A stretch of DNA of 64,000 nucleotides from assembly GCF_900101495.1 (NCBI RefSeq), contig NZ_FMUS01000004.1, positions 124,001 through 188,000 on the forward strand, in the 5' to 3' direction. The position numbers and the translations under genes are program-made. The notes under the pieces were generated by a model. It made no database searches. It was not told the origin of the DNA and worked only from the letters and a program-made list of their open reading frames with translations. Source of the stretch: Alkaliphilus peptidifermentans DSM 18978. GTDB taxonomy: Bacteria; Bacillota; Clostridia; Peptostreptococcales; Natronincolaceae. The first letter of the stretch is position 1. Every line of letters begins with the position of its first letter. This document shows, in pieces, positions 18,822-27,340 of the stretch.

Positions 18822-19403
18822 TTACACTAATCCAGCAAATCCCATGAAAGCCAATGACATTAAGCTCGCCGTAATTAATGCTATCGGAAAGCCTTTAAAA
18901 ACCTCCGGTACATTGTAAAGCTCAAGTCTTTCACGAATGGCTGCAAATAGAACTATTGCCAAAGAGAAACCTATAGCTGCGCCAATTCCGTGAATAACTG
19001 CCCCTAGTAGATTTAACTCCATCTGAATGTTTAATATAGCTAACCCCAGCACAGCACAGTTTGTTGTAATCAGTGGTAAAAACACACCCAAAGACTGATA
19101 TAAGGTAGGACTGATTTTTTCAATAACCATTTCAACAAATTGCACTAATGATGCAATAACCAAAATAAAGGCAATGGTTTGAAGATATTCTAATTCTAAT
19201 GGAATAAGAATAGCAACTTGAACAATATATGTTATTAATGCTGCCATTGCCATAACAAAAGTTACAGCCATTCCCATTCCAATGGAAGTTTCTACTTGTT
19301 TTGAAACACCTAAAAAGGGACATATCCCTAAGAATCTAGATAATACAAAGTTATTAACTAATATCGAACTAACAAGCAATAGAAAAATAGATGTTACTGA
19401 CAA
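18822..19403 (-). CDS. rnfA: Rnf complex membrane subunit RnfA
   Basis: A 193-aa protein with six predicted membrane segments and the characteristic [20 protein letters not shown] near the N-terminus and TNCAVLG in the middle. Conserved membrane cysteines in RnfA and RnfE are thought to hold a shared iron-sulfur centre. Translation starts at a TTG with AAGGAGGTG at good spacing. It lies between rnfE and rnfB. Confidence 0.97.
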   Translation of the reverse strand: MSVTSIFLLLVSSILVNNFVLSRFLGICPFLGVSKQVETSIGMGMAVTFVMAMAALITYIVQVAILIPLELEYLQTIAFILVIASLVQFVEMVIEKISPTLYQSLGVFLPLITTNCAVLGLAILNIQMELNLLGAVIHGIGAAIGFSLAIVLFAAIRERLELYNVPEVFKGFPIALITASLMSLAFMGFAGLV

Positions 19404-19416
19404 ATCCTACACCTCC

Positions 19417-20019
19417 TTAAAGTTCATTTAATTCTTTAGACGTAATTCTATTATATAGTGCCGCAAGTAAACCTAACGCCAAAAAGGCACCAGGAGGCAT
19501 TGTCATTATCCTAGCTGGATGAAAGAATTCGCCCATAACAGCAAAGCCAAAAATAGATCCTGCTCCTGAAAACTCCCTTACTATACCCAAAATAGTTAGA
19601 GCAACAGTAAAGCCTAAACCCATACCAATTCCATCAACAATAGAGTTAACTGGTGATGATTTAGAAGCAAAGGATTCTGCTCTAGCTAGAATTAAACAGT
19701 TAACAACTATTAGTGGTATAAACAGTCCCAATGATTCGTATATGCCCGGAAAATAAGCATTTAATATCATCCCAACCATCGTAACAAAGGTTGCAATTAC
19801 AACTATAAAAGCAGGAATTCTTATTTTTGAAGGTATAAAACCCTTTATCAATGAAATTACAAGGTTTGAACCCAATAATACGGCTGTAGTTGCCAGTCCC
19901 ATAGCCATTCCATTTTCAGCAGAATTAGTTACAGCTAGGGTTGGACACATTCCTAATAATTGTACAAATACAGGATTATCGAAAACTAAACCTCTTGTAA
20001 AAATTCTTCCCAATTTCAC
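19417..20019 (-). CDS. rnfE: Rnf complex membrane subunit RnfE
   Basis: A homologue of RnfA with six hydrophobic segments; NPVFVQLLGMCPTLAVTNSA and VNCLILARAE are the matching signature regions. The frame extends to a TTG at 20037, but a GTG at 20019 has GGAGGTG 6 nt upstream and gives the usual start (KLGRIFTRGL), so about 200 aa is preferred. It is fourth in rnfCDGEAB, immediately downstream of rnfG. Confidence 0.95.
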   Translation of the reverse strand: MKLGRIFTRGLVFDNPVFVQLLGMCPTLAVTNSAENGMAMGLATTAVLLGSNLVISLIKGFIPSKIRIPAFIVVIATFVTMVGMILNAYFPGIYESLGLFIPLIVVNCLILARAESFASKSSPVNSIVDGIGMGLGFTVALTILGIVREFSGAGSIFGFAVMGEFFHPARIMTMPPGAFLALGLLAALYNRITSKELNEL

Positions 20020-20038
20020 ATCTTTCACCTCCACCAAA

Positions 20039-20608
20039 TTACCGGTTTACTAAGACTTCTTCGAAGAGAGCACCGGCAGCATTTACTCCATCTACAACAG
20101 CATCACTTGAAACTGTTGCACCTGTAACCACTTGAATATCACCATCTGTTGTTGGTACATCCTTAGTTGATCCAAACCCTACACTAACAATTTTGTTGAA
20201 AAATTGTCCAATATAGGCTGCATCAGCAATTTTCGAACCTAATCCAGGTGTCTCAGCATGCTGACCAATTTTAGCTCCTACTATCTCACCATCTACTGTA
20301 ATACCAACCAGTACTTCAACTCGTCCATTGTACCCATTGGGGTTAGTTTTTACTGTATAACCAACGACTTCACCATTTTTAATCCCCATATAAGCCTCAA
20401 CAATTAAGCTTCTGTTGGTTACATTTTCATCCTCAATTAATTCAAATTCTTCGGCTTCTGGCAATAACGCCTTTATCGCTTCAACATTTTGGAGATGTAA
20501 TCGTTGATCAATAATAGGTTGTGTCACCTCATTGGTGATCCCTAAAACAAAAGCAGCTATTGATGTGATAACTAATAGAATAAGTCCTAACTTAATGACT
20601 TCACGCAT
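20039..20608 (-). CDS. rnfG: Rnf complex flavoprotein subunit RnfG
   Basis: A 189-aa protein with one N-terminal membrane span and an extracytoplasmic FMN-binding domain. The covalent FMN-attachment motif is seen as VVTGATVSSDAV, the threonine of TGATVS being the expected phosphoester site. Family knowledge: RnfG passes electrons between RnfD or RnfE and the other subunits. Its start overlaps the rnfD stop by 8 bp, indicating coupling. Confidence 0.96.
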   Translation of the reverse strand: MREVIKLGLILLVITSIAAFVLGITNEVTQPIIDQRLHLQNVEAIKALLPEAEEFELIEDENVTNRSLIVEAYMGIKNGEVVGYTVKTNPNGYNGRVEVLVGITVDGEIVGAKIGQHAETPGLGSKIADAAYIGQFFNKIVSVGFGSTKDVPTTDGDIQVVTGATVSSDAVVDGVNAAGALFEEVLVNR

Positions 20609-21551
20609 TTTGTTTTTTCACCTCCCCAAAAACTCTTGGGCTTGTATACTTCTCTATTAAAGGAGCAGCAACATTCATTAGTAGAATGGCAAAGCCCACC
20701 CCCTCATTATATGCACCAAATATTCTAATAAGAGCAGTAATGAGACCACATCCAAATGCAAAGTACATTCTTCCTTTTTTCGTTACAGGAGATGAAGCGT
20801 AATCAGTAGCCATATAAATAGCACCAATCATAAGACCTCCTGAAAAAATATGAAACAGCATAAATTGAAAATCAAATTGTCCATATAATAGTGTTAATAT
20901 TGCAACAGTACCAATATATATACCTGGTATCGTTATTGATATAACACCTCTATAAACTAAATATAATCCACCTAAAATCAACAGAATTGCAGAAGTTTCC
21001 CCCATGGATCCAGCAACATTACCTATAAAGGTATCTATCAATGCAGGAGCATTTGCTGGTACTGCTGTGGCATCCTTCACATAGCTTAATGGGGTTGCAG
21101 ATGTAACCAAATCAATAGGTCTTCTCCAGTCTGTCATTTTATCAGTATAGGAAATAGTTAAGAATATTCTTGCTGCTAAAGCTGGATTCATGAAGTTTTG
21201 ACCTATTCCACCGAAAAGTTGCTTCACAATTCCGATTGCAAAAGCAGAACCTATAACTGGAATCCACCATGGAGCCGAAGCAGGAATATTTAACGCAAGT
21301 AGCAAACCTGTTACCACAGCACTAAAATCTGTAATTGAAACCGACTGATTTCTAATTTTTTGAATTCCCCACTCAGTAACTACAGCTGTAACAATAGCTA
21401 AAGCAATGAGTACAGCAGCATTCATTCTAAAGAAATAAATTGCACCAACAGTTGCCGGTAGCAATGCTATAACAACATCCAGCATAATTTTAGAGGTTTT
21501 ATTTTCTGATAAAATATGCGGAGAAGAAGATACTGTTAATCTTTCTACCAT
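20601..21551 (-). CDS. rnfD: Rnf complex membrane flavoprotein subunit RnfD
   Basis: A 316-aa protein with about nine membrane segments. The covalent FMN site is represented by VTSATPLSY, and FGGIGQNFMNPALAARIFL is a hallmark of RnfD/NqrB. The subunit is considered part of the ion-translocating core (Na+ or H+; the sequence does not decide which). It is 19 bp downstream of rnfC. Confidence 0.97.
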   Translation of the reverse strand: MVERLTVSSSPHILSENKTSKIMLDVVIALLPATVGAIYFFRMNAAVLIALAIVTAVVTEWGIQKIRNQSVSITDFSAVVTGLLLALNIPASAPWWIPVIGSAFAIGIVKQLFGGIGQNFMNPALAARIFLTISYTDKMTDWRRPIDLVTSATPLSYVKDATAVPANAPALIDTFIGNVAGSMGETSAILLILGGLYLVYRGVISITIPGIYIGTVAILTLLYGQFDFQFMLFHIFSGGLMIGAIYMATDYASSPVTKKGRMYFAFGCGLITALIRIFGAYNEGVGFAILLMNVAAPLIEKYTSPRVFGEVKKQNA

Positions 21552-21570
21552 TGTTTTCTTTCCCTCCTAT

Positions 21571-22899
21571 CTACTTACCTTGTTTTCTTTTTTTAGCTAC
21601 AATAAATCTCTTTGAGAGTCTAATAGCATGTAGCAATGGTATTTTTGATGGACATATAAATGAGCATGATCCACATTCTATACAATCTAATGCTCTATAC
21701 TTTTCTGCATGTTCCATCATGTCTTTTCTTGCGAAATTACTAATATGCAATGGTTGAAGGTATGCTGGGCAAATTTCTACACACTTACCACAACGGATAC
21801 ATGGCATTTCATCTGGTAATTTTGCTTCACCATCAGTAAAAATCAAAAGCCCTGAAGACCCTTTAGTAATGGTTACCTCATCATTATATTGTGCCAAACC
21901 CATCATAGGTCCACCCATAATAATTTTACTAGGCTCTTCATTATAGCCACCACACTGCTCTATTACGTCTTTAATTGGCACTCCAATTTTTATTAGCAGA
22001 TTTTTAGGGTCTTTAATACCCTTTCCAGAAACAGTTGTTATTCTTTCAATTAATGGCATGCCTGTCTTTATTGTTTTAGCGATTTGTGCTGCGGTACCAA
22101 CATTATTAACAATTACTCCAACTTCCATTGGTAGTCCACCTGAAGGTACTTCCCTTTGTGTACAGGCCCAAATTAATTGTTTTTCAGCACCTTGTGGGTA
22201 TTTAGTGTATAGCCCTACAACTTCGATATTGGCGTAATCTGCAGCCGCCTTCTTCATTACTTCCAGAGCGTCCGGCTTATTATTCTCTATACCAATAAAT
22301 GCCTTGTCCACTCCAACAGCCTTCATCATAGCCCTTAGTCCATATACAACATCCTCTGGTGATTCCAGCATCAAGCGATGATCAGCTGTTAAATAAGGTT
22401 CACACTCAGCGCCATTAAGTATAATAGTATCTATTTTTTTCTCTGGCGGCGGTGATAGCTTTACATGAGTTGGAAAAGTTGCTCCTCCCATGCCTACAAT
22501 ACCAGCCTCTTTAATTATTTCCATAATCTCTGCTGCTGATAAATTATCTATCGATCCCTTTGGTGCAATAGATGGATCTACTTCATTATGTCCATCCGAT
22601 TCAATAATTACAGAGAGAACATCCCCTCCACCTGCTGCTGGTTTCTGCTCAATACCCTTCACTTCACCAGACACGCTGGAGTGTACATTTGCAGAAACAA
22701 AGCCTTTTGCTTCACCAATCTTTTGTCCTACAGTAACATGATCTCCTACTTTTACAATTGCTTCACAAGGAGCACCAATGTGTTGCTGTAAAGGGATTAC
22801 AACAATCTTTGGCTCTGTAGCTTTTTCGATTGGTAGATGTGCTGTTGGCTCTTTAAACTCAGGAGGATGAACTCCTCCTTTAAAGGTTAAAAACTTCAT
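21571..22899 (-). CDS. rnfC: Rnf complex subunit RnfC, NADH-binding
   Basis: The cytoplasmic subunit exchanging electrons with NAD(H). The order of features is FKGGVHPPEFK at the start, a barrel-sandwich domain, a Rossmann-like nucleotide and FMN region (GMGGATFPTHVKL; ILNGAECEPYLTADHRLM), and two [4Fe-4S] ferredoxin motifs (CIRCGKCVEICP and CIECGSCSFICP) near the C-terminus. The frame extends to 22941, but the ATG at 22899 preceded by AGGGGTG gives the family N-terminus (about 442 aa). It is the first gene of the operon. Confidence 0.97.
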   Translation of the reverse strand: MKFLTFKGGVHPPEFKEPTAHLPIEKATEPKIVVIPLQQHIGAPCEAIVKVGDHVTVGQKIGEAKGFVSANVHSSVSGEVKGIEQKPAAGGGDVLSVIIESDGHNEVDPSIAPKGSIDNLSAAEIMEIIKEAGIVGMGGATFPTHVKLSPPPEKKIDTIILNGAECEPYLTADHRLMLESPEDVVYGLRAMMKAVGVDKAFIGIENNKPDALEVMKKAAADYANIEVVGLYTKYPQGAEKQLIWACTQREVPSGGLPMEVGVIVNNVGTAAQIAKTIKTGMPLIERITTVSGKGIKDPKNLLIKIGVPIKDVIEQCGGYNEEPSKIIMGGPMMGLAQYNDEVTITKGSSGLLIFTDGEAKLPDEMPCIRCGKCVEICPAYLQPLHISNFARKDMMEHAEKYRALDCIECGSCSFICPSKIPLLHAIRLSKRFIVAKKRKQGK

Positions 22900-23007
22900 A
22901 TTATATTTTTCACCCCTTACATAATATTTGTAGAAAAGCAATCATAATCTTTTCTACATAAAAATGCATTTTCCTTTATAAAAATTATTATTTAACAATA
23001 AAAAAAT

Positions 23008-23036
23008 ATTGTATACTGTATAGTTATTAATAGCAA
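23008..23036 (-). promoter_or_regulatory. Candidate sigma-A promoter of rnfCDGEAB
   Basis: TTGCTA, a 17-nt spacer and TACAAT on the minus strand lie about 110 bp upstream of the rnfC start in an otherwise AT-rich spacer. The match is good but not perfect, so the Rnf operon may be read both from here and from the upstream sigma-54 promoter. Confidence 0.55.
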
Positions 23037-23146
23037 TAATAGTATACCATATATCTTTTACTATTCAACATACTTCTAGCGTAAATTAATTACACATTAG
23101 TATTAGAAAATAATAATTCTACATTATCACTATAATATTATAAAAT

Positions 23147-23692
23147 TTAATATTTAACAAGCTCTTTTAACCCTTCTTTAAGGTGTTCTTTTATCCATGA
23201 AATCACCTCGACATTTGTAATTGGCAACCCTTGTAGGATTTTTTTAATTTCTGTAGTGTCAAAACAAAATTTATTGTTATTATAAATATGTTGATATTTT
23301 ATATCAATCTTTTCATCTGCCAGTATTAAAGCAATAATAGTATCAGTAATATTTCCCAAGGGAACTCGATCTATATGCATATGCTGGAAAATGGCTCTTA
23401 CTTTTGTACCTTCCCCCTTTTTAGAGTTTATAGTTAAATCGCCACCACATTGTTGGGCAGCTGCTTTAAATAAGGACAGACCTAATCCAACCTTGCGGGT
23501 AGTACGGGTTGTTACGAAGGGATCTAATACCTTGTCCAAAAATTCTCTATCCATACCAATACCATTATCCTCTATGATAATTTCTAGTATATCCACAACA
23601 GTGTCTTCTATTATACTAATTTTAATTTCAGTAGCTTCTGCCCTTACTGAGTTTTCTGCAACATCAAGAATATGTAATGCAAGTTCCTTCAT
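23147..23692 (-). CDS. GHKL-type ATP-binding protein (histidine-kinase-like ATPase)
   Basis: About 181 aa. It has the N box (HILDVAENSVRAEATEI), G1 box (IIEDNGIGMD) and G2 region (TTRKVGLGLSLFKAAAQQCGG) of GHKL ATPases, but no phosphoacceptor histidine or sensor domain. Such stand-alone proteins occur in Clostridia next to DRTGG, PHP and redox genes; the partner is unknown. The ATG at 23692 follows AGGTGG and is preferred over the longer frame to 23722. A strong hairpin separates it from the PHP gene, and a sigma-54 promoter lies directly upstream, so it may lead a transcript running into rnf. Confidence 0.8.
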   Translation of the reverse strand: MKELALHILDVAENSVRAEATEIKISIIEDTVVDILEIIIEDNGIGMDREFLDKVLDPFVTTRTTRKVGLGLSLFKAAAQQCGGDLTINSKKGEGTKVRAIFQHMHIDRVPLGNITDTIIALILADEKIDIKYQHIYNNNKFCFDTTEIKKILQGLPITNVEVISWIKEHLKEGLKELVKY

Positions 23693-23717
23693 ATCAACCA
23701 CCTCTTTGTTATTTTTA

Positions 23718-23734
23718 TGCAAAATTCATGCCAT
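23718..23734 (-). promoter_or_regulatory. Candidate sigma-54 promoter upstream of the GHKL ATPase and rnf
   Basis: The minus strand reads ATGGCAT-GAATT-TTGCA, giving the GG-N10-GC spacing required by sigma-54 and matching TGGCAC-N5-TTGC except for the last base of the -24 box. The predicted start is near 23707, about 15 nt before the ATG. It lies between the upstream terminator (23755-23780) and the gene. Confidence 0.6.
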
Positions 23735-23754
23735 TTCAAACTTAAATATAAAAT

Positions 23755-23780
23755 AAAACTTTGTCAAGTGACAAAGTTTT
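23755..23780. terminator. Bidirectional hairpin terminator after the PHP gene
   Basis: A perfect 12-bp stem (AAAACTTTGTCA / TGACAAAGTTTT) with a 2-nt centre overlaps the TGA stop of the PHP gene. T-rich tracts follow on both strands. It probably ends the 26.6-23.8 kb operon. Confidence 0.75.
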
Positions 23781-24489
23781 TATTTCTTAATACATTAATA
23801 ATCTCTTCACATGATAATTCCTTTACATCTAAAAAAGATTGTCGTTCAAGAATAGCTTCTAAGTTATGGGCATCTGAATTTGCTATTTTTCTATACTTAT
23901 TAAGATATTTATGTTTAGCTTCAATTGAATTAATATCACATCCTGATGTTATCTCTACAGTTGTCAAGCCTAAAGCAGGGGAGATAAAACCAAGATTTGA
24001 CAGAATACTAAAGCTATTACGGTCTATATGGGCAGGTATAACTATACCTTTTAATCTATTAACCTCATCTACAACATCTTCTACAGTTAATGATATAGCA
24101 TTAAATAGTAATCTATCATATTCTCCTATGACTTCATCTTTTTCATTATATAATAGTTGATTACCAAAAACCTTTGCATTATTCTTAGTTTTAGGCAATG
24201 CTTGGTCAATTATTCCTTGAAAGACCTTAGCTTCATCTAAGGATCTGAAAAGGCCGATAAGGTGTACTTCTTCCTTTGTTGATACTTCAATACCAGGAAT
24301 GATAATGAGCTTTTTATCTGAAGCTACCTTAGTAAAAGCTTCTACATTTAAAGTTGAGTTATGGTCAGTTATGGCTATTGCATCTAAGCCTTTTAAAATG
24401 GCCATATTAACTACATTATTTGGAGTCATATCATCTTCACTACAGGGAGATAATCCACTATGGATATGAAAATCATATGCAACTTTCAT
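23764..24489 (-). CDS. PHP-domain metal-dependent phosphoesterase
   Basis: A 241-aa protein of the polymerase-and-histidinol-phosphatase superfamily. Metal-binding motifs are FHIHSGLSPCSEDD, AITDHNS, PGIEVST, PAHIDRNS and the late NSDAHN. Substrate is unknown; relatives hydrolyse nucleotides or small phosphoesters. It overlaps the stop of the DRTGG gene by one base, suggesting coupled translation. The family recurs with GHKL ATPases and DRTGG proteins near hydrogenase or Rnf genes in anaerobes. Confidence 0.88.
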   Translation of the reverse strand: MKVAYDFHIHSGLSPCSEDDMTPNNVVNMAILKGLDAIAITDHNSTLNVEAFTKVASDKKLIIIPGIEVSTKEEVHLIGLFRSLDEAKVFQGIIDQALPKTKNNAKVFGNQLLYNEKDEVIGEYDRLLFNAISLTVEDVVDEVNRLKGIVIPAHIDRNSFSILSNLGFISPALGLTTVEITSGCDINSIEAKHKYLNKYRKIANSDAHNLEAILERQSFLDVKELSCEEIINVLRNKNFVT

Positions 24490-24824
24490 TATATTTTACT
24501 CACTTCTTTTATCTTTAGTGCTAGCTCGTAAGCTGTTAATTGACTTCTTAGAAGTGGAATCTTTTCTTCATTTGCTTTTGCAATTGTATTTTCATCTATG
24601 TCTGCTCCTTCAGGAATAATCATGCAAGAAGCTTCCCCCAGCAGAGCGACAGCTACTACATTTACATGGGTTTGGATGGTTATCCAGACATTACCTGCCT
24701 GTAGCTTTGCCATTACCCAGCTTAATAAATCGCTTATATATACACCTGTAATCTTATTTTCAGTTCCTTCTTCACCAGCTATTAATTCAAGATTTAAGGC
24801 TTCAATTAGTTCTTTAACTAACAT
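24489..24824 (-). CDS. DRTGG-domain protein (short)
   Basis: This 111-aa protein resembles DRTGG domains: LNLELIAGEEG, then GVYISDLLSWVMAKLQAGNVWITIQTH, and the predicted alternating strands and helices. The family is named from a domain associated with HPr kinase and phosphotransacetylase N-terminal regions and is regarded as ligand-sensing. A second, divergent copy lies 0.5 kb upstream. The ATG follows GGGGTGAACTC. Confidence 0.75.
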   Translation of the reverse strand: MLVKELIEALNLELIAGEEGTENKITGVYISDLLSWVMAKLQAGNVWITIQTHVNVVAVALLGEASCMIIPEGADIDENTIAKANEEKIPLLRSQLTAYELALKIKEVSKI

Positions 24825-24888
24825 GAGTTCACCCCTTTTCCTATATTAGCAGTTTAATATTTAATTAATGTAATTATATTTCATATAC

Positions 24889-25308
24889 TTAGAGATATAT
24901 TACAATTGTTATTATAGTTGGATTACCTACAGATGACTCAATTTTAAACTCATCTGCATACCTCTTCATATTAGGTAACCCCATTCCAGCACCAAATCCT
25001 AACTCTCTTATTTCTGGTGTTGCTGTTGAATAACCTTCCTTCATAGCCATATCTATATCTTCAATACCAGGTCCAGTATCTTTTGCATCAATTCTTATCT
25101 TATCAACATCAACGGTTACACCTATTATACCGCCTTCAGAGTGGATAATAATATTCATTTCAGCTTCATAGGTTGCTACAGCAACTCTTCTGATTGTACC
25201 AGAGTTTATTCCCAATTGTCTTAAGGCCTTCTTAATATTACTTGAAGCTTCGCCGGCCTTTGAAAAATCCTGTCGTTCGATATTGTAACATAATTGTATA
25301 TTACTCAA
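24889..25308 (-). CDS. Anti-sigma-factor-type ATP-binding protein (RsbW/SpoIIAB-like)
   Basis: A 139-aa GHKL ATPase of the serine-kinase anti-sigma class. The N box is RVAVATYEAEMNIIIHS, the G1 box DAKDTGPGIEDID and the G2 box LGFGAGMGLPNMKRYADE. No cognate sigma factor or anti-anti-sigma factor is encoded in the window. It lies between the two DRTGG genes. It may phosphorylate or sequester a partner, but this is inference from the family only. Confidence 0.8.
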   Translation of the reverse strand: MSNIQLCYNIERQDFSKAGEASSNIKKALRQLGINSGTIRRVAVATYEAEMNIIIHSEGGIIGVTVDVDKIRIDAKDTGPGIEDIDMAMKEGYSTATPEIRELGFGAGMGLPNMKRYADEFKIESSVGNPTIITIVIYL

Positions 25309-25320
25309 CCTATCACCTTC

Positions 25321-25677
25321 CTACCTATGAACAATGTTAGCTCCACATAGTCCATTACTATAAAGAATTCCGCAGCTATTATATAGAATATGCCTAGTTG
25401 TTAATATCACTACACCAGTTTCTCTTGCCAGCTTTAATGTTTCTTCATCTGGAGTTTTTCCACGAACAAAAACCACTGCATTTATATCCATCATTTCTGC
25501 AGTTCTAATGGTATGGGGGTTTACTAAACCAGTTAATAAAATTGTCTTGTCTTCTACAAAGGCCAGTACATCACTCATTAAGTCACAGGCGAATACAGTT
25601 TTGACTTCTCTATCTAATGAATCCTCTCCCACCAATACTTCTGCATCAAGTAACTGTTTTACCTCTTTTAAATTCAT
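25321..25677 (-). CDS. DRTGG-domain protein
   Basis: About 118 aa. It contains VKQLLDAEVLVGEDSLDREVKTVFACDLMSDVLAF and VFVRGKTPDEETLKLARETGVVILTT, the DRTGG fold pattern, plus a C-terminal pair of cysteines (NSCGILYSNGLCG). The ATG at 25677 has GGAGGGG 8 nt upstream and is preferred to the frame opening at 25707, which overlaps the upstream gene. It precedes the RsbW-like gene by 12 bp. Confidence 0.78.
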   Translation of the reverse strand: MNLKEVKQLLDAEVLVGEDSLDREVKTVFACDLMSDVLAFVEDKTILLTGLVNPHTIRTAEMMDINAVVFVRGKTPDEETLKLARETGVVILTTRHILYNSCGILYSNGLCGANIVHR

Positions 25678-25703
25678 TAAATAATCCCCTCCATAAGTAC
25701 TTA

Positions 25704-26591
25704 TCATTTGATAACTTCAACAATCCTAAAAAGACTATCTAAATAAAGGCTGTGTAACCTATATAGATTTTCCTGATCATCTTCCTCAATAATCTCAAGT
25801 GAACGATTTATATTGCTTCTCTGATAGTGAATCATTTTCTCAACATTATTTTTACTTGGAAATGATTGTGGTAGCAGATTTTCATTAATATCTGTCGAAA
25901 GGTTATCAAGGGTAGATTGTTGTTTTTTTAACAATTCTACATATATATCCATATCTCCTTCTTTTTCATAATTATTATACCATGCTTCAGATTGTTTTTC
26001 CATAATATCAATTAGATCATTAAGATTTTCAATTGTTCCTTTATACAATTTTTCATAATTATTTTTTTCAAACTTAATCTCTTTAATCGGAAAATGAATT
26101 TCATTAATATATGCATCCTCAAAAACTTCTCTTACTTCCGAAAGCTTCTCCTCTACATATGGCCTTCTAGTAAAACCATGGGTGTATACTTTAAAGCTAT
26201 CTTCAATTTGATAAACCAGGTATGATAGTCTTTGCTGGTTAAGGTTGTTTATTAAATTTTCAATATTATCCTTATCAGAAAGACTTGCTACTTGAATAGT
26301 AAATATAGACATAGAATTAATTTCACCGACTAACATTTCTACATCCTCTACATCATCATTATCAACGTTTTTTACTTCATCCTCGTCGTTATCATCCACT
26401 AAAATGTCCTCTAAATCTATAGAATAGTCATCATCCTCAAATTCCATATTTAATGCTGGCGAAACCCATTTTTCAGTTACTCTTAACCCAATATAAATAG
26501 CCATTATTGGTAATATAATACAGAATATAAATACCAAGACAATATTGCTTTTGCGACGCCTTCTATTCATCTTCAAACGACTCTTTTTCAT
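25704..26591 (-). CDS. Membrane-anchored SPOR-domain-like protein
   Basis: About 295 aa: a basic N-terminus (KKSRLKMNRRRRKS), one membrane span (about residues 18-38), an acidic linker (DDDYSIDLEDILVDDNDEDE) and a SPOR-like segment (IFTIQVASLSDKDNIENLINNLNQ) that in known proteins binds denuded glycan strands at septa. The C-terminal helical part has no recognised domain. The ATG at 26591 follows GGAGGTG. It is divergent from a lytic transglycosylase gene, consistent with a cell-wall role. Confidence 0.7.
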   Translation of the reverse strand: MKKSRLKMNRRRRKSNIVLVFIFCIILPIMAIYIGLRVTEKWVSPALNMEFEDDDYSIDLEDILVDDNDEDEVKNVDNDDVEDVEMLVGEINSMSIFTIQVASLSDKDNIENLINNLNQQRLSYLVYQIEDSFKVYTHGFTRRPYVEEKLSEVREVFEDAYINEIHFPIKEIKFEKNNYEKLYKGTIENLNDLIDIMEKQSEAWYNNYEKEGDMDIYVELLKKQQSTLDNLSTDINENLLPQSFPSKNNVEKMIHYQRSNINRSLEIIEEDDQENLYRLHSLYLDSLFRIVEVIK

Positions 26592-26665
26592 TACCACACC
26601 TCCATAAAATATAAAACCCATAACATCGAAATATAATACTTTTATCCCATTTTGTTATCTTTCTA

Positions 26666-26694
26666 TTGAAGACTTGTCTTATTATATATATAAT
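26666..26694 (+). promoter_or_regulatory. Sigma-A promoter of the lytic transglycosylase gene
   Basis: TTGAAG, 17 nt and TATAAT on the plus strand. The predicted start near 26701 leaves a leader of about 30 nt to the TTG start codon. Confidence 0.75.
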
Positions 26695-26732
26695 AGTTAT
26701 TAATAAAATTATTCCTTATAGGAGTGTTTACT

Positions 26733-27272
26733 TTGATAAAAAATATGGTTAATCAAATTTTTTATGAAAAGGTCCAATCCATAGAAAATAGAATTCCTGT
26801 AAAATTAAACATACCTGATCCAAGTAAAATGGATTTCAACCAAATTTTAAGTGAGAAAATTGATGCCCAAGGGTTTAATATTAGAAATTTGGATAGTATG
26901 ATTAAAAATGCTGCCCAGAGATACCAAATACCTGCTGATTTGATTAAATCTGTAATGAGAGCGGAATCTAATTTCAACCCAACTGCCCTATCACGTGCAG
27001 GTGCTCAGGGTCTTATGCAATTAATGCCAGCCACTGCTACCGCCTTAGGAGTTCATAATCCTTGGGACCCCCAAGAAAACATTAATGGTGGTGCTCGCTA
27101 TTTAAGAGAAATGCTTAATCGTTATGATGGTGATTTAGATCTAGCTCTTGCCGCCTACAATGCTGGCCCGGGAAACGTTGATAAATATGAAGGGATTCCA
27201 CCATTTCAAGAAACACAAAATTACATAAAAAAGGTCATTTCCTTTTACCAGCAATATTCAAAATCAGAGTAA
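26733..27272 (+). CDS. Lytic transglycosylase, SLT family
   Basis: A 179-aa protein with a short N-terminal region and a C-terminal Slt-type domain that cleaves the MurNAc-GlcNAc bond in peptidoglycan. Family motifs: [10 protein letters not shown] with the catalytic Glu, [26 protein letters not shown] and [22 protein letters not shown]. No clear signal peptide is visible, which is common for small clostridial members. The TTG at 26733 has AGGAG exactly 8 nt upstream; a GTG at 26724 overlaps that site and is less likely. It is one of few plus-strand genes. Confidence 0.92.
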   Translation: MIKNMVNQIFYEKVQSIENRIPVKLNIPDPSKMDFNQILSEKIDAQGFNIRNLDSMIKNAAQRYQIPADLIKSVMRAESNFNPTALSRAGAQGLMQLMPATATALGVHNPWDPQENINGGARYLREMLNRYDGDLDLALAAYNAGPGNVDKYEGIPPFQETQNYIKKVISFYQQYSKSE

Positions 27273-27310
27273 CATATGACAATGCCCTATAACTAACAAA
27301 AAAATTAGAA

Positions 27311-27340
27311 GCCTGTCTCAATCGACAGGCTTTATTATTT
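27311..27340. terminator. Terminator between the convergent slt and methyltransferase genes
   Basis: An 8-bp stem (AGCCTGTC / GACAGGCT) with a 6-nt loop is followed by TTATTATTTT on the plus strand. The methyltransferase stop codon lies inside the T tract. Confidence 0.85.

Noticed and set aside
22970-23000. Possible Rex operator (TTGTTAAAT half) upstream of rnfC
   Set aside because: Only one half-site is present; the matching TTAACAA arm is missing, so it does not meet the Rex palindrome.
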